The notes beneath the pieces are model-generated. The model saw nothing but the letters and a program-made list of their open reading frames with translations, had not been told where the DNA came from and ran no database searches. A DNA stretch of 64,000 bases from Bacteroidales bacterium UBA5226 (GTDB lineage: Bacteria > Bacteroidota > Bacteroidia > Bacteroidales > UBA932): NCBI GenBank assembly GCA_002409325.1, contig DHUU01000017.1, positions 1 through 64,000 of the forward strand, written 5' to 3'. Shown piece by piece: positions 19,584 through 27,884 of the stretch. The position numbers and the translations under genes were made by a program. The first letter of the stretch is position 1; each line of letters opens with the position of its first letter.

Positions 19584-19608
19584 AATGTTTTGATTAATGA
19601 TTAGACAA

Positions 19609-19616
19609 CAAATATA
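19609..19616 (-). promoter_or_regulatory. -7 box TATATTTG for recA
   Basis: Perfect TAnnTTTG on the minus strand, 25 nt before the recA ATG. No LexA-type palindrome could be recognised nearby. Confidence 0.6.
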
Positions 19617-19638
19617 CAAATTCACAGACAAAAACCCC

Positions 19639-19646
19639 TATCTTTG
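19639..19646 (+). promoter_or_regulatory. -7 box TATCTTTG for rlmN-recX
   Basis: Perfect TAnnTTTG; only AAGT lies between it and the rlmN ATG, so the mRNA is predicted to be leaderless or nearly so. Confidence 0.65.
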
Positions 19647-19650
19647 AAGT

Positions 19651-20679
19651 ATGAAAGAGTGGTTGCTGGGGAAAAATCCGGACCAGTTGCAGCAAATTGC
19701 TGCTTCTTACGGCCTGCCTTCTTTTACTGCAGGCCAGATTGCAAACTGGATCTATGTAAGGCACGTAAGGGAGATTGGGCAAATGACCAATCTGAGCAAA
19801 ACGACAAGGGAAAAACTGGCCGAAACATATCAGGTGGGGGGATTTGAGCCGTTGCAGGTGCAGGTGGCAGCAGATGGCACAAAAAAGTATCTTTTCCCTA
19901 CTCTGGACAGCTCAGGCAGCGGGGTGGAAGCGGTTATGATCCCGGAAGGGGACCGGGCTACCCTGTGTCTTTCTTCCCAGGTGGGTTGCAAACTGGGTTG
20001 TGCTTTCTGCATGACAGGACGTATGGGCTTTGCAGGCAACCTGACTGCGGGGGAAATCGTGGGCCAGTTTCTGGGAACCGGAGAAACAGACCGGCTGACC
20101 AATATTGTCTATATGGGCATGGGAGAACCCCTTGACAACTGGGACCAGGTGCTCAGGTCCCTGGATATATTTACCTCTGATTGGGGGTTTGCCTGGAGTC
20201 CCAGGCGCATCACGGTGTCCACTTCGGGCATACTGCCTTTGCTGGATGACTTTATGGCAAAGACACAGGCCCACCTGGCCATAAGCCTGCACAGTCCCTA
20301 TGACAATCAGCGCGCGCAGATCATGCCGGTTCAAAAAGCGTATCCCATTAGCAGTGTTATCCGGAAATTACGGCAATATGATTTCTCGGGCCAACGAAGG
20401 CTCAGTTTTGAATACATTCTTTTTGAGGGCTTTAACGATACACAGAGGCATGCGGCCGCCTTGCTGCAACTCCTGCGTGGTCTGGAATGCCGTGTTAACC
20501 TGATCCGCTTTCACGCCATAGAGGATTTTCCCATGCGGCCCTCTTCAGAGCCGGCAGTCAATGCCTTTATGGCCCGTCTTAACAAAGCCGGGCTGATGGC
20601 AACGGTACGCTCTTCAAGGGGAGAAGATATCCTGGCCGCGTGTGGCCAGTTGAGCGTGAAGAAAAAAAACGAACCCTGA
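19651..20679 (+). CDS. rlmN: 23S rRNA (A2503-C2) / tRNA A37 methyltransferase RlmN
   Basis: 342 residues. Radical-SAM cysteines in CKLGCAFCMTG (~112-118), VYMGMGEPLDN (~152), and the C-terminal methyl-carrying cysteine region ILAACGQL (~333). N-terminal 90 residues form the usual RNA-binding accessory domain (PSFTAGQIANWIYV). The start fixes the normal N-terminus of the family. Its stop overlaps the recX start by one base (TGATG). Confidence 0.95.
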   Translation: MKEWLLGKNPDQLQQIAASYGLPSFTAGQIANWIYVRHVREIGQMTNLSKTTREKLAETYQVGGFEPLQVQVAADGTKKYLFPTLDSSGSGVEAVMIPEGDRATLCLSSQVGCKLGCAFCMTGRMGFAGNLTAGEIVGQFLGTGETDRLTNIVYMGMGEPLDNWDQVLRSLDIFTSDWGFAWSPRRITVSTSGILPLLDDFMAKTQAHLAISLHSPYDNQRAQIMPVQKAYPISSVIRKLRQYDFSGQRRLSFEYILFEGFNDTQRHAAALLQLLRGLECRVNLIRFHAIEDFPMRPSSEPAVNAFMARLNKAGLMATVRSSRGEDILAACGQLSVKKKNEP

Positions 20680-21149
20680 TGCAGCAAGAGGAATTCAAAA
20701 AATGCCTGGCCCGGATGCAGGCTCTATGCAGCCGCAGTGAAAAATGCAGGGCAGATATCCGCCTGAAACTGGAGCAGGCCGGTGTACCTCCGGCCGAGAC
20801 AGCAGAGATCCTGAATGAGCTGGAGAAGGACCGGTTTCTGGACCAGGAACGTTATGCTACAGCTTACGCAAGAGATAAGTCCAACCTGCAGGGATGGGGG
20901 CCCCGAAAGATATACAACGGGCTAAGGATGAAGGAGATATCTCAAGATATAATAGAAAAGGCTTTATCCGGAACAGGAGAAGAATTACTCCGGCAAAGAC
21001 TGGCAGAAGCCCTTCAAAAGCACCGGAGTTTCAGGGACAAAGATCCCCGCAAGCGTTACGCCGCCCTGGTGCGTTTTGGTCTGGGGAGGGGTTACAGTTA
21101 TTCTCAAATTGTTGATTGTCTTACAAAAATTAACAATCAGGGGCATTAA
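20679..21149 (+). CDS. recX: Regulatory protein RecX
   Basis: 156 residues of three-helix repeats rich in Arg, Lys and Glu: SRSEKCRADIRLKLEQAGVP, LEKDRFLDQERYATAYARDK and KHRSFRDKDPRKRYAALVRFGLGRGYSY are typical RecX repeats. RecX limits RecA filament growth. It is placed next to recA but on the opposite strand and translationally coupled to rlmN instead. Upstream in-frame ATG at 20640 lies inside rlmN and is not used. Confidence 0.9.
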   Translation: MQQEEFKKCLARMQALCSRSEKCRADIRLKLEQAGVPPAETAEILNELEKDRFLDQERYATAYARDKSNLQGWGPRKIYNGLRMKEISQDIIEKALSGTGEELLRQRLAEALQKHRSFRDKDPRKRYAALVRFGLGRGYSYSQIVDCLTKINNQGH

Positions 21150-21152
21150 TAA

Positions 21153-21184
21153 TTTTTGCGTAATTGAAATTCTTGTTATATTTG
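21153..21184 (+). promoter_or_regulatory. Strong consensus promoter of the small-ORF unit
   Basis: TTTTTG at 21153-21158 is followed 18 nt later by TATATTTG at 21177-21184. Among the promoters I examined in this window, only this one and that at 34296 have both elements at good spacing. Confidence 0.75.
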
Positions 21185-21233
21185 TGTCTTATAAAGGAAG
21201 CCATTTAATTTATTAACTAAAATAATTAATGTC

Positions 21234-21410
21234 ATGACAATTTTAGACATCACATTGCAGCCGATTTATGATTTCCTGGCTGGCTTATGGGCAACACTAT
21301 TTAGTGGTGCTGGTGCCTGGGCTGATCAACTGTACGTAGTCCTGAACCAGATCTGGGATATTTTCCAGAATATTTTCACGTTCATAATTCACGAAGTTGG
21401 CGCGGTATAG
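21234..21410 (+). CDS. Undescribed 58-residue hydrophobic acidic small protein
   Basis: A short ORF (ATG at 21234, TAG at 21408) too small to be caught by usual length cut-offs. It stands alone between a consensus promoter and a terminator. The product has no Lys or Arg, five acidic residues (D5, D13, D31, D42, E54), one His and three Trp (W19, W29, W41), with hydrophobic and aromatic residues spaced like amphipathic helices (IYDFLAGLWATLF; IWDIFQNIFTFII). It has no signal peptide with a positive n-region. The ATG overlaps a two-codon ATG-TCA-TGA frame starting at 21229. I do not recognise the family. The alternative is that the transcript is a non-coding RNA; codon composition and intact frame favour a protein. 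Confidence 0.65.
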   Translation: MTILDITLQPIYDFLAGLWATLFSGAGAWADQLYVVLNQIWDIFQNIFTFIIHEVGAV

Positions 21411-21438
21411 GGGAAATCTAACTGATCAGTTACTGAGT

Positions 21439-21472
21439 ATCAAGGCTGTCTCGTACGAAGGCAGCTTTTTTT
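21439..21472 (+). terminator. Terminator of the small-ORF unit
   Basis: AAG-G-CTGTCT at 21439-21448 pairs with AGGCAGCTT at 21457-21466 (one bulged G, one G-T pair) and ends in a run of eight T residues. The T run stops four bases before the next ATG. Confidence 0.8.
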
Positions 21473-21475
21473 TGT

Positions 21476-22021
21476 ATGGGAACTTTACGTGCAGGCGACC
21501 TTGTTTTTACCTTATCCAGAAGTGTACGAAAATCCGTGGGATTAACCATCCGCAAGGACGGGTCAGTTCACGTAAGGGCACCATTCTGGCTTCCTGTACA
21601 GGAAGTAATCCGGATGGTTTCGGGAAAGTCCTCCTGGGTACGTTCAAAACAACAGACCATGAAAAACCAACAGGTGATACCTGCTCCGGGACCGGAACTG
21701 AACCGGATAAAAAAACAAGCATTACTTAAGTTTCGGATGATTGCTTCTCCCTGGGAGGAACATTTTCGTGTTCGTTACGGAGTGGCCCCCAAAAAATGGA
21801 CTGTAAGGGAAATGAATACACGCTGGGGCAGCTGTTCCACGGCAACCGGAAGGATTACCCTGAATCTGAGGTTGTATTATAAACCCGATGCGTGTATTGA
21901 ATACATTGTGGTACACGAATTGTGTCATCTGATCCACCCAAACCATGGCAAAGACTTTTATACCTTGCTGGAAAGAGAACTTCCGGACTGGAAAACCAGT
22001 AGAAAACAATTAAAAGCTTAA
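21476..22021 (+). CDS. YgjP-like (DUF45/M48) metal-dependent hydrolase
   Basis: 181 residues. The zinc motif HELCHLIHPNHGKDFY (~144-159) supplies HExxH plus a downstream His, with the family's MNTRWGSCS (~120) before it. YgjP proteins are normally ~230 residues; the N-terminal strand region (LSRSVRKSVGLTIRKDGSVHVRAP) is present, so the shortfall is mainly in the middle, where the ~20-residue linker is short. The preceding terminator ends right at its start, so the source of its promoter is unclear; read-through is one option. Substrate unknown. Confidence 0.85.
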   Translation: MGTLRAGDLVFTLSRSVRKSVGLTIRKDGSVHVRAPFWLPVQEVIRMVSGKSSWVRSKQQTMKNQQVIPAPGPELNRIKKQALLKFRMIASPWEEHFRVRYGVAPKKWTVREMNTRWGSCSTATGRITLNLRLYYKPDACIEYIVVHELCHLIHPNHGKDFYTLLERELPDWKTSRKQLKA

Positions 22022-22026
22022 CTTTG
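22019..22026 (+). promoter_or_regulatory. -7 box TAACTTTG for prfB
   Basis: Perfect TAnnTTTG overlapping the stop codon of the upstream gene; 7 nt before the prfB ATG. Confidence 0.55.
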
Positions 22027-22033
22027 TGACATT

Positions 22034-23108
22034 ATGATATATAACGAAGATAATTATAAAAACCTGTTGCAGAGGGGGCAACGGTTGAGGAGGTTTCTTT
22101 GACGTAGAGAACAGGGAAAAAGAATTGAAGACCTTGACAGAAGCCTCTCAACAGCCTGGCTTCTGGGATAAGCCCAAAGAGGCAGAAGCGCTCCTGCGCA
22201 AACAGTCCCTGCTCAGGACGTCACTGGAAGCGTATTACAGGATCCGGGAAGGTCTGGACGATCTGCAGGTTCTTGACCAGCTGGAAGCTTCGCAGGAAGA
22301 ACTCGACGCGCAGATTGCCAAGGTGCTTGAATGGATTGAGGAAGAGGAATTGAAAAGCATGCTCGGCAACGAAGGAGACACTATGGGGGCACTGCTTAAG
22401 ATCAATTCCGGGGCTGGGGGAACCGAGAGCAACGACTGGTCTGCCATGCTCATGCGGATGTATATCCGCTGGGGAGAAAGGAACGGTTATAAGGTAAGGG
22501 TTCACAACATTCTGGAAGGGGAAGAGGCCGGAATCAAGTCCTGTACCCTGGAATTTGAAGGCCTCTATGCCTACGGCTACCTTAAAGCCGAGAACGGGGT
22601 GCACCGTCTGGTACGCATATCACCGTTCAACGCCCAGGGGAAAAGGCAAACCACCTTCTCTTCTGTCTTTGTGTATCCTGCCGTAGATGACACCATAGAA
22701 ATTGAGATTAATCCTGCCGATCTGGAGTGGGACACCTACCGTTCCAGCGGAGCGGGAGGGCAAAATGTGAACAAGGTGGAAACCGGGGTACGGGTACGCC
22801 ATATTCCCACAGGGATTGTCGTTGAGAATACTGAAACAAGGAGCCAGTTTGACAACAGGCAGAATGCCCTGCGTATCCTCAAGTCCCATCTGTATGAAAT
22901 GGAGCTGGAGAAGCGCCGCGAAAAGGAATCCCAGCTGGAAGGACAGAAGAAAAAAATTGAATGGGGTTCTCAGATACGCTCCTACACGCTTCACCCTTAT
23001 AAAATGGTTAAGGACCACAGAACAGGTTATGAAACAGGCGATACGCAATCTGTTTTGGACGGGGATCTGAACGGGTTTATACACGCATACCTTCTGGGAG
23101 GAAGCTAA
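22034..23108 (+). CDS. prfB: Peptide chain release factor 2, programmed +1 frameshift
   Basis: The zero frame starts at 22034 and after 22 codons meets TGA at 22100-22102. The context AGG-AGG-TTT-CTT-TGA-C (22088-22103) is the classic RF2 autoregulatory site: an SD-like AGGAGG, the slippery CTT and a stop that RF2 itself reads. Skipping T22100 continues as GAC GTA GAG to 23108, giving 357 residues. Zero-frame and shifted peptides join as RRFL-DVENREKELK, the normal RF2 N-terminus. Downstream are the RF2 anticodon tripeptide region ISPFNAQ and the GGQ loop SSGAGGQNVNKVE. Terminates translation at UGA/UAA. Confidence 0.96.
22088..22103 (+). promoter_or_regulatory. prfB +1 frameshift site
   Basis: AGGAGG, then TTT, CTT, TGA, C with the same spacing as the E. 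coli site (AGG GGG TAT CTT TGA C). Low RF2 should favour the shift and so raise RF2 synthesis. Confidence 0.95.
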
Positions 23109-23109
23109 A

Positions 23110-26100
23110 ATGGCTCTTAAAGTATACAGGGCTTCGGCAGGTACAGGCAAAACATATCGCCTGACCCTGATGTATCTTAACTTGTTACTGGGCAATTCAG
23201 CGCGTTTTGACCCACGTGCCTTTTACGGAATACTGGCTGTGACTTTTACCAATAAGGCCACAGACCAGATGAAAGCCAGGATCCTGAATACTCTGGAATC
23301 ACTGGCTGCAGGAGAAGCCTCGGCCCTGGGAAACGATCTTTGCCGGGAAACAGGCCTTCCCTTTGAAGAACTGGTCTCTCGCGCTGTCACTGTACATAAG
23401 ACCCTCCTGCATAATTATTCCTGGTTTTCGGTTTCCACGCTGGATGCTTTTTTCCAGCGCGTGTTGCATTCCTTTGTCATGGAAGCCGGTCTGGACACCG
23501 GTTATTCCGTGGATACAGACACCGAGTATCTGCTGGATAAGACCGCCCGCCGGATGATCACCCGTATTCCGCAGGACGACTCACTGCGTGTGTGGTTCAC
23601 AGACCTGATCAATGAAAAGATTGCCAGATCGGACAGCTGGGATGCCTTCCGTTTGCTCAGACAGGTGGGGTACCAGGCTACCCGGGAGTCTTTCAGAACC
23701 ATGGGGGAAGCGTTTGCAGGGAAGATCTCGGACAGGGATTTTTTGAGGGATTTTATTGGTAAATACCAGCAAATCATTCAGGATTTTGAGCAAAGGATGG
23801 CCACCTGGGGGACTATGGCTCAAAATCTGATCTCGGCCGGGGGCTTTTCTGCTGCTGATTTTCCAAACAAAGACAAATCTTTTGCAAGGTATTTTGAAAA
23901 AATTTCCGATTCTCATCCCGCCGTTGACTCGTTCATCCCAGGAAAACGTGTACTGGATGCTCTTGGCGGAACCCAGACTGTGTGGTATAACAAGAGCTCA
24001 CCTCCGGGCCTGGAAAAAATGCAGCAGGTCCTGATGCCCATACTCGGCAGCATTCAGGATTATTACAAAAGCCATTACCCCCTGTATGCAACGGCTGTAG
24101 CGATCAGGGAGCAATTGCCCCAGATGGGTTTGCTGGCAGACGTGATCACCACCATGCGCCAGGTCCAGCAGGAGGACAACACACTGGACATAGGCGATTC
24201 CACTTACCTGCTCAGCCAGCTGGCAGGAGACGGGAACACCCCTTTCATTTACGAACGGATAGGAGCCGGGTATGATTCTTTTCTTTTGGATGAGTTCCAG
24301 GACACCTCTTATCTACAATGGAAAAATATGTATCCGCTTCTGGTCAACGGACTGTCGCAGGGGGCAGATTCACTTATCGTGGGAGATGTCAAACAAGCCA
24401 TATACCGCTGGAGAAACAGCGACTGGAAGATTCTGGGAGAGGAAATAGCAAAGGACCCGCAGCTTATCCGGCAGGGGGTGGATTTTTTTTCTCTCAACAC
24501 AAACCGCAGAAGTTACAGGGAGGTTATCGGTTTTATTAATTTGCTTATTGACAAAATTCTGGGTACTCTTTCAGAAACAATCAGAGAAAAAACAGCGGCC
24601 TGCGACAACCTGGAGGAAGGGGATCGCCAATATTTCGAGCACCTTCTCTTCAATGCCTACCTGGATCACACCCTGTATACACCAGCGGGCGCAGCGGATG
24701 ATCCGCCCGGATACGTCCGGGTCAACACTTTTTCCTCCGAAGGAGAGGATAGTGTAACACTAAAAACACTATCAGCGTTGCAGGACTTGCTGGTTTCACT
24801 GCTCTCCAGGGGGTACGATCCTTCCGACATTCTGGTCCTGGTAAGGACAAGGGAGAATGCCCGCATCATTACCCGGCATTTTCTACAAAGTGCTGTTTCC
24901 CAAAACGGGGAAGGATTTCAATTGCCCCAGGTAGTATCAGACGATTCACTCTATCTGGCATCATCTCCTGCAATAAACCTGGTGATCTCCTTACTCAGGC
25001 TGGCACATTACAGGCATGACGCCTGCAATGCAAGGGCAGCACTTTCCATATTGTCCGATTTTGGAAAACCTGAAGTAATGGATGACCGAGAATTCCTGGA
25101 CAGACTCCGTTTTCTGCCTCTGGCAGATGCCTTTGAAGCCATAGTACAAAGGATGGATTGGACTGGTGATCTTGAGGCTATCCCTTACCTGCAGGAATTG
25201 CACGACATGTTATTGTTGTTTGCAGGCAATGATGGCGGTGGGGTATACGCATTCCTCAACTGGTGGAAGGACAGGGGAAAAGAAAAAATGCTTTCCACAG
25301 GACTACCGGGGCAGGCTGTCAGGGTTCTTACCATCCATAAAGCCAAAGGACTTGAGGCCCGGGTAGTCATAGTCCCGTTTTGTAACTGGCCACTTGACCC
25401 TCGTACAGGCAGTCAGGTTATCTGGGCAGGCACTTCCCGTGAACCCTTTAATCAGCCGGAACAATTGCCGGTTTTATACAACGACCGGCTCCTGCACACT
25501 TTTTTTGTCAGGGATTATTTTCTGGAATATGCCCAAAGGTGCCTTGATTCACTGAATTTACTTTATGTTGCAATCACAAGGGCCAGGGAAGAATTGTATC
25601 TCTTCCTTCCCGAGACAGACACACCCTCCCGGGATGATATCTCTTTTCATATCAGGAAAGCCCTCTTTCAAAATCAGGCAGAAGGGGATCTGGTCTGGTC
25701 CTGTGGCATGCAGCAGCCCCCTGCAAGAAAGACCGTGAAAGAAAACGATGAGGGATTCCGGCCCCGGGCTTATCCGTCGCACGATTTCAGGGAATCATTG
25801 AAACTGGTTTACCGGGAAGATGATTTTGAATATGCCGCTGAAGATTCCATGAGGCAATGGGGTATTGTCTTGCATAAAGCACTCTCCCGTCTGGAAGTAG
25901 AGGCAGACATTGCCCGGGTTCTGGAAGAATTGGTAATGGAAGGTGAACTTTCAGGAAATAAGGAAACAGTCAGTAAATATGCCGCAATCATAGAGAAGAC
26001 TTTGTCAGATCCGCAGGTCTGTCCATGGTTTGATGGTTCCTGGACAGTCAGGAACGAATCCTCCATACTGGGACCGTCAGGAAAACTACGTCCGGACAGG

Positions 26101-26253
26101 GTGATGGAAAAAGACGGAAAGACCGTAATTCTGGATTACAAGTTTGGAAAACCGGACCCTTTACACCACAGGCAAATGAACCGCTATGTGGCTACCCTCA
26201 AAAGAATGGGCTATAAGCAGGTGGAAGGCAGGCTGTTGTATTTCAATCCCTAA
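23110..26253 (+). CDS. AddA/RecB-like UvrD helicase-nuclease
   Basis: 1047 residues. UvrD/Rep motifs: Walker A ASAGTGKTYRL (~9), DEFQDT (motif II, ~396), VGDVKQAIYRWRNS (III, ~426), LTIHKAKGLEARVV (V, ~740) and LLYVAITRAREELYLF (VI, ~818). The last ~60 residues hold a PD-(D/E)XK RecB-type nuclease (LRPDRVMEKDG...LDYKFG, then an RY-type helix NRYVATLKRMGY). This is the AddA/RecB layout used in double-strand break processing. No AddB/RecC partner lies next to it here. It starts one base after the prfB stop and its end overlaps the convergent amidohydrolase gene by 4 bp. Confidence 0.88.
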   Translation: MALKVYRASAGTGKTYRLTLMYLNLLLGNSARFDPRAFYGILAVTFTNKATDQMKARILNTLESLAAGEASALGNDLCRETGLPFEELVSRAVTVHKTLLHNYSWFSVSTLDAFFQRVLHSFVMEAGLDTGYSVDTDTEYLLDKTARRMITRIPQDDSLRVWFTDLINEKIARSDSWDAFRLLRQVGYQATRESFRTMGEAFAGKISDRDFLRDFIGKYQQIIQDFEQRMATWGTMAQNLISAGGFSAADFPNKDKSFARYFEKISDSHPAVDSFIPGKRVLDALGGTQTVWYNKSSPPGLEKMQQVLMPILGSIQDYYKSHYPLYATAVAIREQLPQMGLLADVITTMRQVQQEDNTLDIGDSTYLLSQLAGDGNTPFIYERIGAGYDSFLLDEFQDTSYLQWKNMYPLLVNGLSQGADSLIVGDVKQAIYRWRNSDWKILGEEIAKDPQLIRQGVDFFSLNTNRRSYREVIGFINLLIDKILGTLSETIREKTAACDNLEEGDRQYFEHLLFNAYLDHTLYTPAGAADDPPGYVRVNTFSSEGEDSVTLKTLSALQDLLVSLLSRGYDPSDILVLVRTRENARIITRHFLQSAVSQNGEGFQLPQVVSDDSLYLASSPAINLVISLLRLAHYRHDACNARAALSILSDFGKPEVMDDREFLDRLRFLPLADAFEAIVQRMDWTGDLEAIPYLQELHDMLLLFAGNDGGGVYAFLNWWKDRGKEKMLSTGLPGQAVRVLTIHKAKGLEARVVIVPFCNWPLDPRTGSQVIWAGTSREPFNQPEQLPVLYNDRLLHTFFVRDYFLEYAQRCLDSLNLLYVAITRAREELYLFLPETDTPSRDDISFHIRKALFQNQAEGDLVWSCGMQQPPARKTVKENDEGFRPRAYPSHDFRESLKLVYREDDFEYAAEDSMRQWGIVLHKALSRLEVEADIARVLEELVMEGELSGNKETVSKYAAIIEKTLSDPQVCPWFDGSWTVRNESSILGPSGKLRPDRVMEKDGKTVILDYKFGKPDPLHHRQMNRYVATLKRMGYKQVEGRLLYFNP

Positions 26254-27884
26254 AGGACCATACCGGCCAGCGCTCCTGTATGTGAGCCGTACCGGATGGT
26301 GTGTATACCATTGACCCAAACGTGTGGGATACCTTCCGGGAACCGGTGAGGATCTGCAAAGGTGGCCCTGTCCATGATGGTGGCCTGGTCAAAGGCCACT
26401 ATATCGGCATGGTATCCCGGAACGAGCAGGCCTCTTTCCTTCAGGCCGAGGCGGGAAGCGGGCAATGAAGTAATTTTTTTCACCGCTTGTGAGAAGTCCA
26501 TGAGTTTTTCCTCCCTGCAGTACTTGCCCAGAAATCTGGGGAAAGTACCATAGGAACGCGGGTGCGGCATGGTTTCAGACAGGGGGCCCTGAGGGGAATA
26601 AACGCTCCCGTCGGAGGCAGGCATCCCCAAGGGATGAGAAAGGAAAAGACGAACATTGTCTTCTGTCATGGCAAAGACAACGATGCCTGATTGCAGGCGT
26701 TCTTCTATCAACAGGTCCCTAACAAAATCCCATGTTCTTTTTCCGGATAGGCGGGCACATTCTTCCAGGTTCCTTCCCATGTATGTTTCTTTGTTAGCGG
26801 GCAATGAACAGGCAGATATGATCACGTTCTGCGCTCCGCCAAATCGGTCAAAACGTGATAGTGCATATTCCCCGAATTCCAGTGCAGTGCTTTTGTCCCT
26901 TAGCCGGGACAAAACATCGTCAGCTGTACCCTGTCTGCCATTCAGGGGTATGAAACTGGTAAGGCCCGTTGAAAAGGCAATATAAGGGTAACGGTCAAAC
27001 GAAATATCAACCCCGTCGCGCCGGCCTTTTTCAATCAGCTCTATCAAGGCAGGGCCCTTGTGCCAGTTATTGAAATTCTGGGCTTTAAGGTGTGATATCT
27101 GGAGTCTCACGCCTGACTGCAGAGCTATTGAAATGGCTTCCGTTACGGCTTCTTCCACGCGGTCGTCCTCGTTACGCATGTGTATGGCAAACAGACCATT
27201 GTGTTTTGCCACAACTTTAAGCAGTCCAACAAGCTCTTCATTGGATGCATACGCTCCCGGGGCATACTCAAGTCCACATGAGAGTCCTATGCTCCCTTGT
27301 TCCAGCTGGGTTTCCAGAAGATCCTGCATGGCCGCTTGCTGCGCCGGGGTGGCAGCAGTGTTCCAGTTTCCTATGATTGCCGAACGTAAGGATCCCTGAC
27401 CTGTAAAAGTACAGTAGTTGATCCCCTTTTTTTGCTTGTGGAGCGCTTCCAGAAAGGATGCTGCGTTTTCATATGGCTTGCCGGGGAAAGGAGAATCACC
27501 GCAATTGCCTCCGGCCTCGGTGGTTATCCCCTGGAAGATGCGGCTATCGCCCCGTGGACATTGAAAAAGATTGGTATCGGTATGGCTGTGAAGGTCCACA
27601 AATCCGGGGCTAATGACCATACCGTTAACATCCACCAAATGGTCGGCATAGTTGCCCAGGCGGCCCAAAGCCGCGATCCGTCCGTCCTTAATGCCCACAT
27701 CTCCGCGGTAAGGAGCTGTTCCGTCCCCGGTATAGATAAGTCCGTTATTGATAATAGTATCAAAAGGTTGCGAGACACGAAAAACGGAAGAAGCCCCGGA
27801 GAGCCCGCCGACGGTAGCTGCCAGACCGGTGCCTGCCAACACGCTCTTTCTAAGGAAAGTCCTACGGGAAATATTGGATTTCAT
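26250..27884 (-). CDS. Tat-exported amidohydrolase, N-acyl-D-amino-acid deacylase family
   Basis: 544 residues. The N-terminus carries a twin-arginine signal SRRTFLRKSVLAGTGLAAT (~5-25). The mature part has the D-aminoacylase layout: FVDLHSHTD (two His ligands, ~97), GNCGDSPFP (metal-bridging Cys, ~133), FAIHMRNE (~230), QISHLKA (~258) and FAMTEDNV (Asp, ~405), with a C-terminal small beta domain (LVPGYHADIVAFD). Probable role: hydrolysis of N-acyl-D-amino acids or a related cyclic amide in the periplasm; substrate uncertain. Its start lies 23 bp inside the degenerate apbE copy, so it is likely the third gene of that operon. Confidence 0.87.
   Translation of the reverse strand: MKSNISRRTFLRKSVLAGTGLAATVGGLSGASSVFRVSQPFDTIINNGLIYTGDGTAPYRGDVGIKDGRIAALGRLGNYADHLVDVNGMVISPGFVDLHSHTDTNLFQCPRGDSRIFQGITTEAGGNCGDSPFPGKPYENAASFLEALHKQKKGINYCTFTGQGSLRSAIIGNWNTAATPAQQAAMQDLLETQLEQGSIGLSCGLEYAPGAYASNEELVGLLKVVAKHNGLFAIHMRNEDDRVEEAVTEAISIALQSGVRLQISHLKAQNFNNWHKGPALIELIEKGRRDGVDISFDRYPYIAFSTGLTSFIPLNGRQGTADDVLSRLRDKSTALEFGEYALSRFDRFGGAQNVIISACSLPANKETYMGRNLEECARLSGKRTWDFVRDLLIEERLQSGIVVFAMTEDNVRLFLSHPLGMPASDGSVYSPQGPLSETMPHPRSYGTFPRFLGKYCREEKLMDFSQAVKKITSLPASRLGLKERGLLVPGYHADIVAFDQATIMDRATFADPHRFPEGIPHVWVNGIHTIRYGSHTGALAGMVL

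Noticed and set aside
21397..21729. 110-residue ORF overlapping the YgjP-like gene
   Set aside because: Covers the terminator and is a shadow frame of a gene with an intact HExxH motif.
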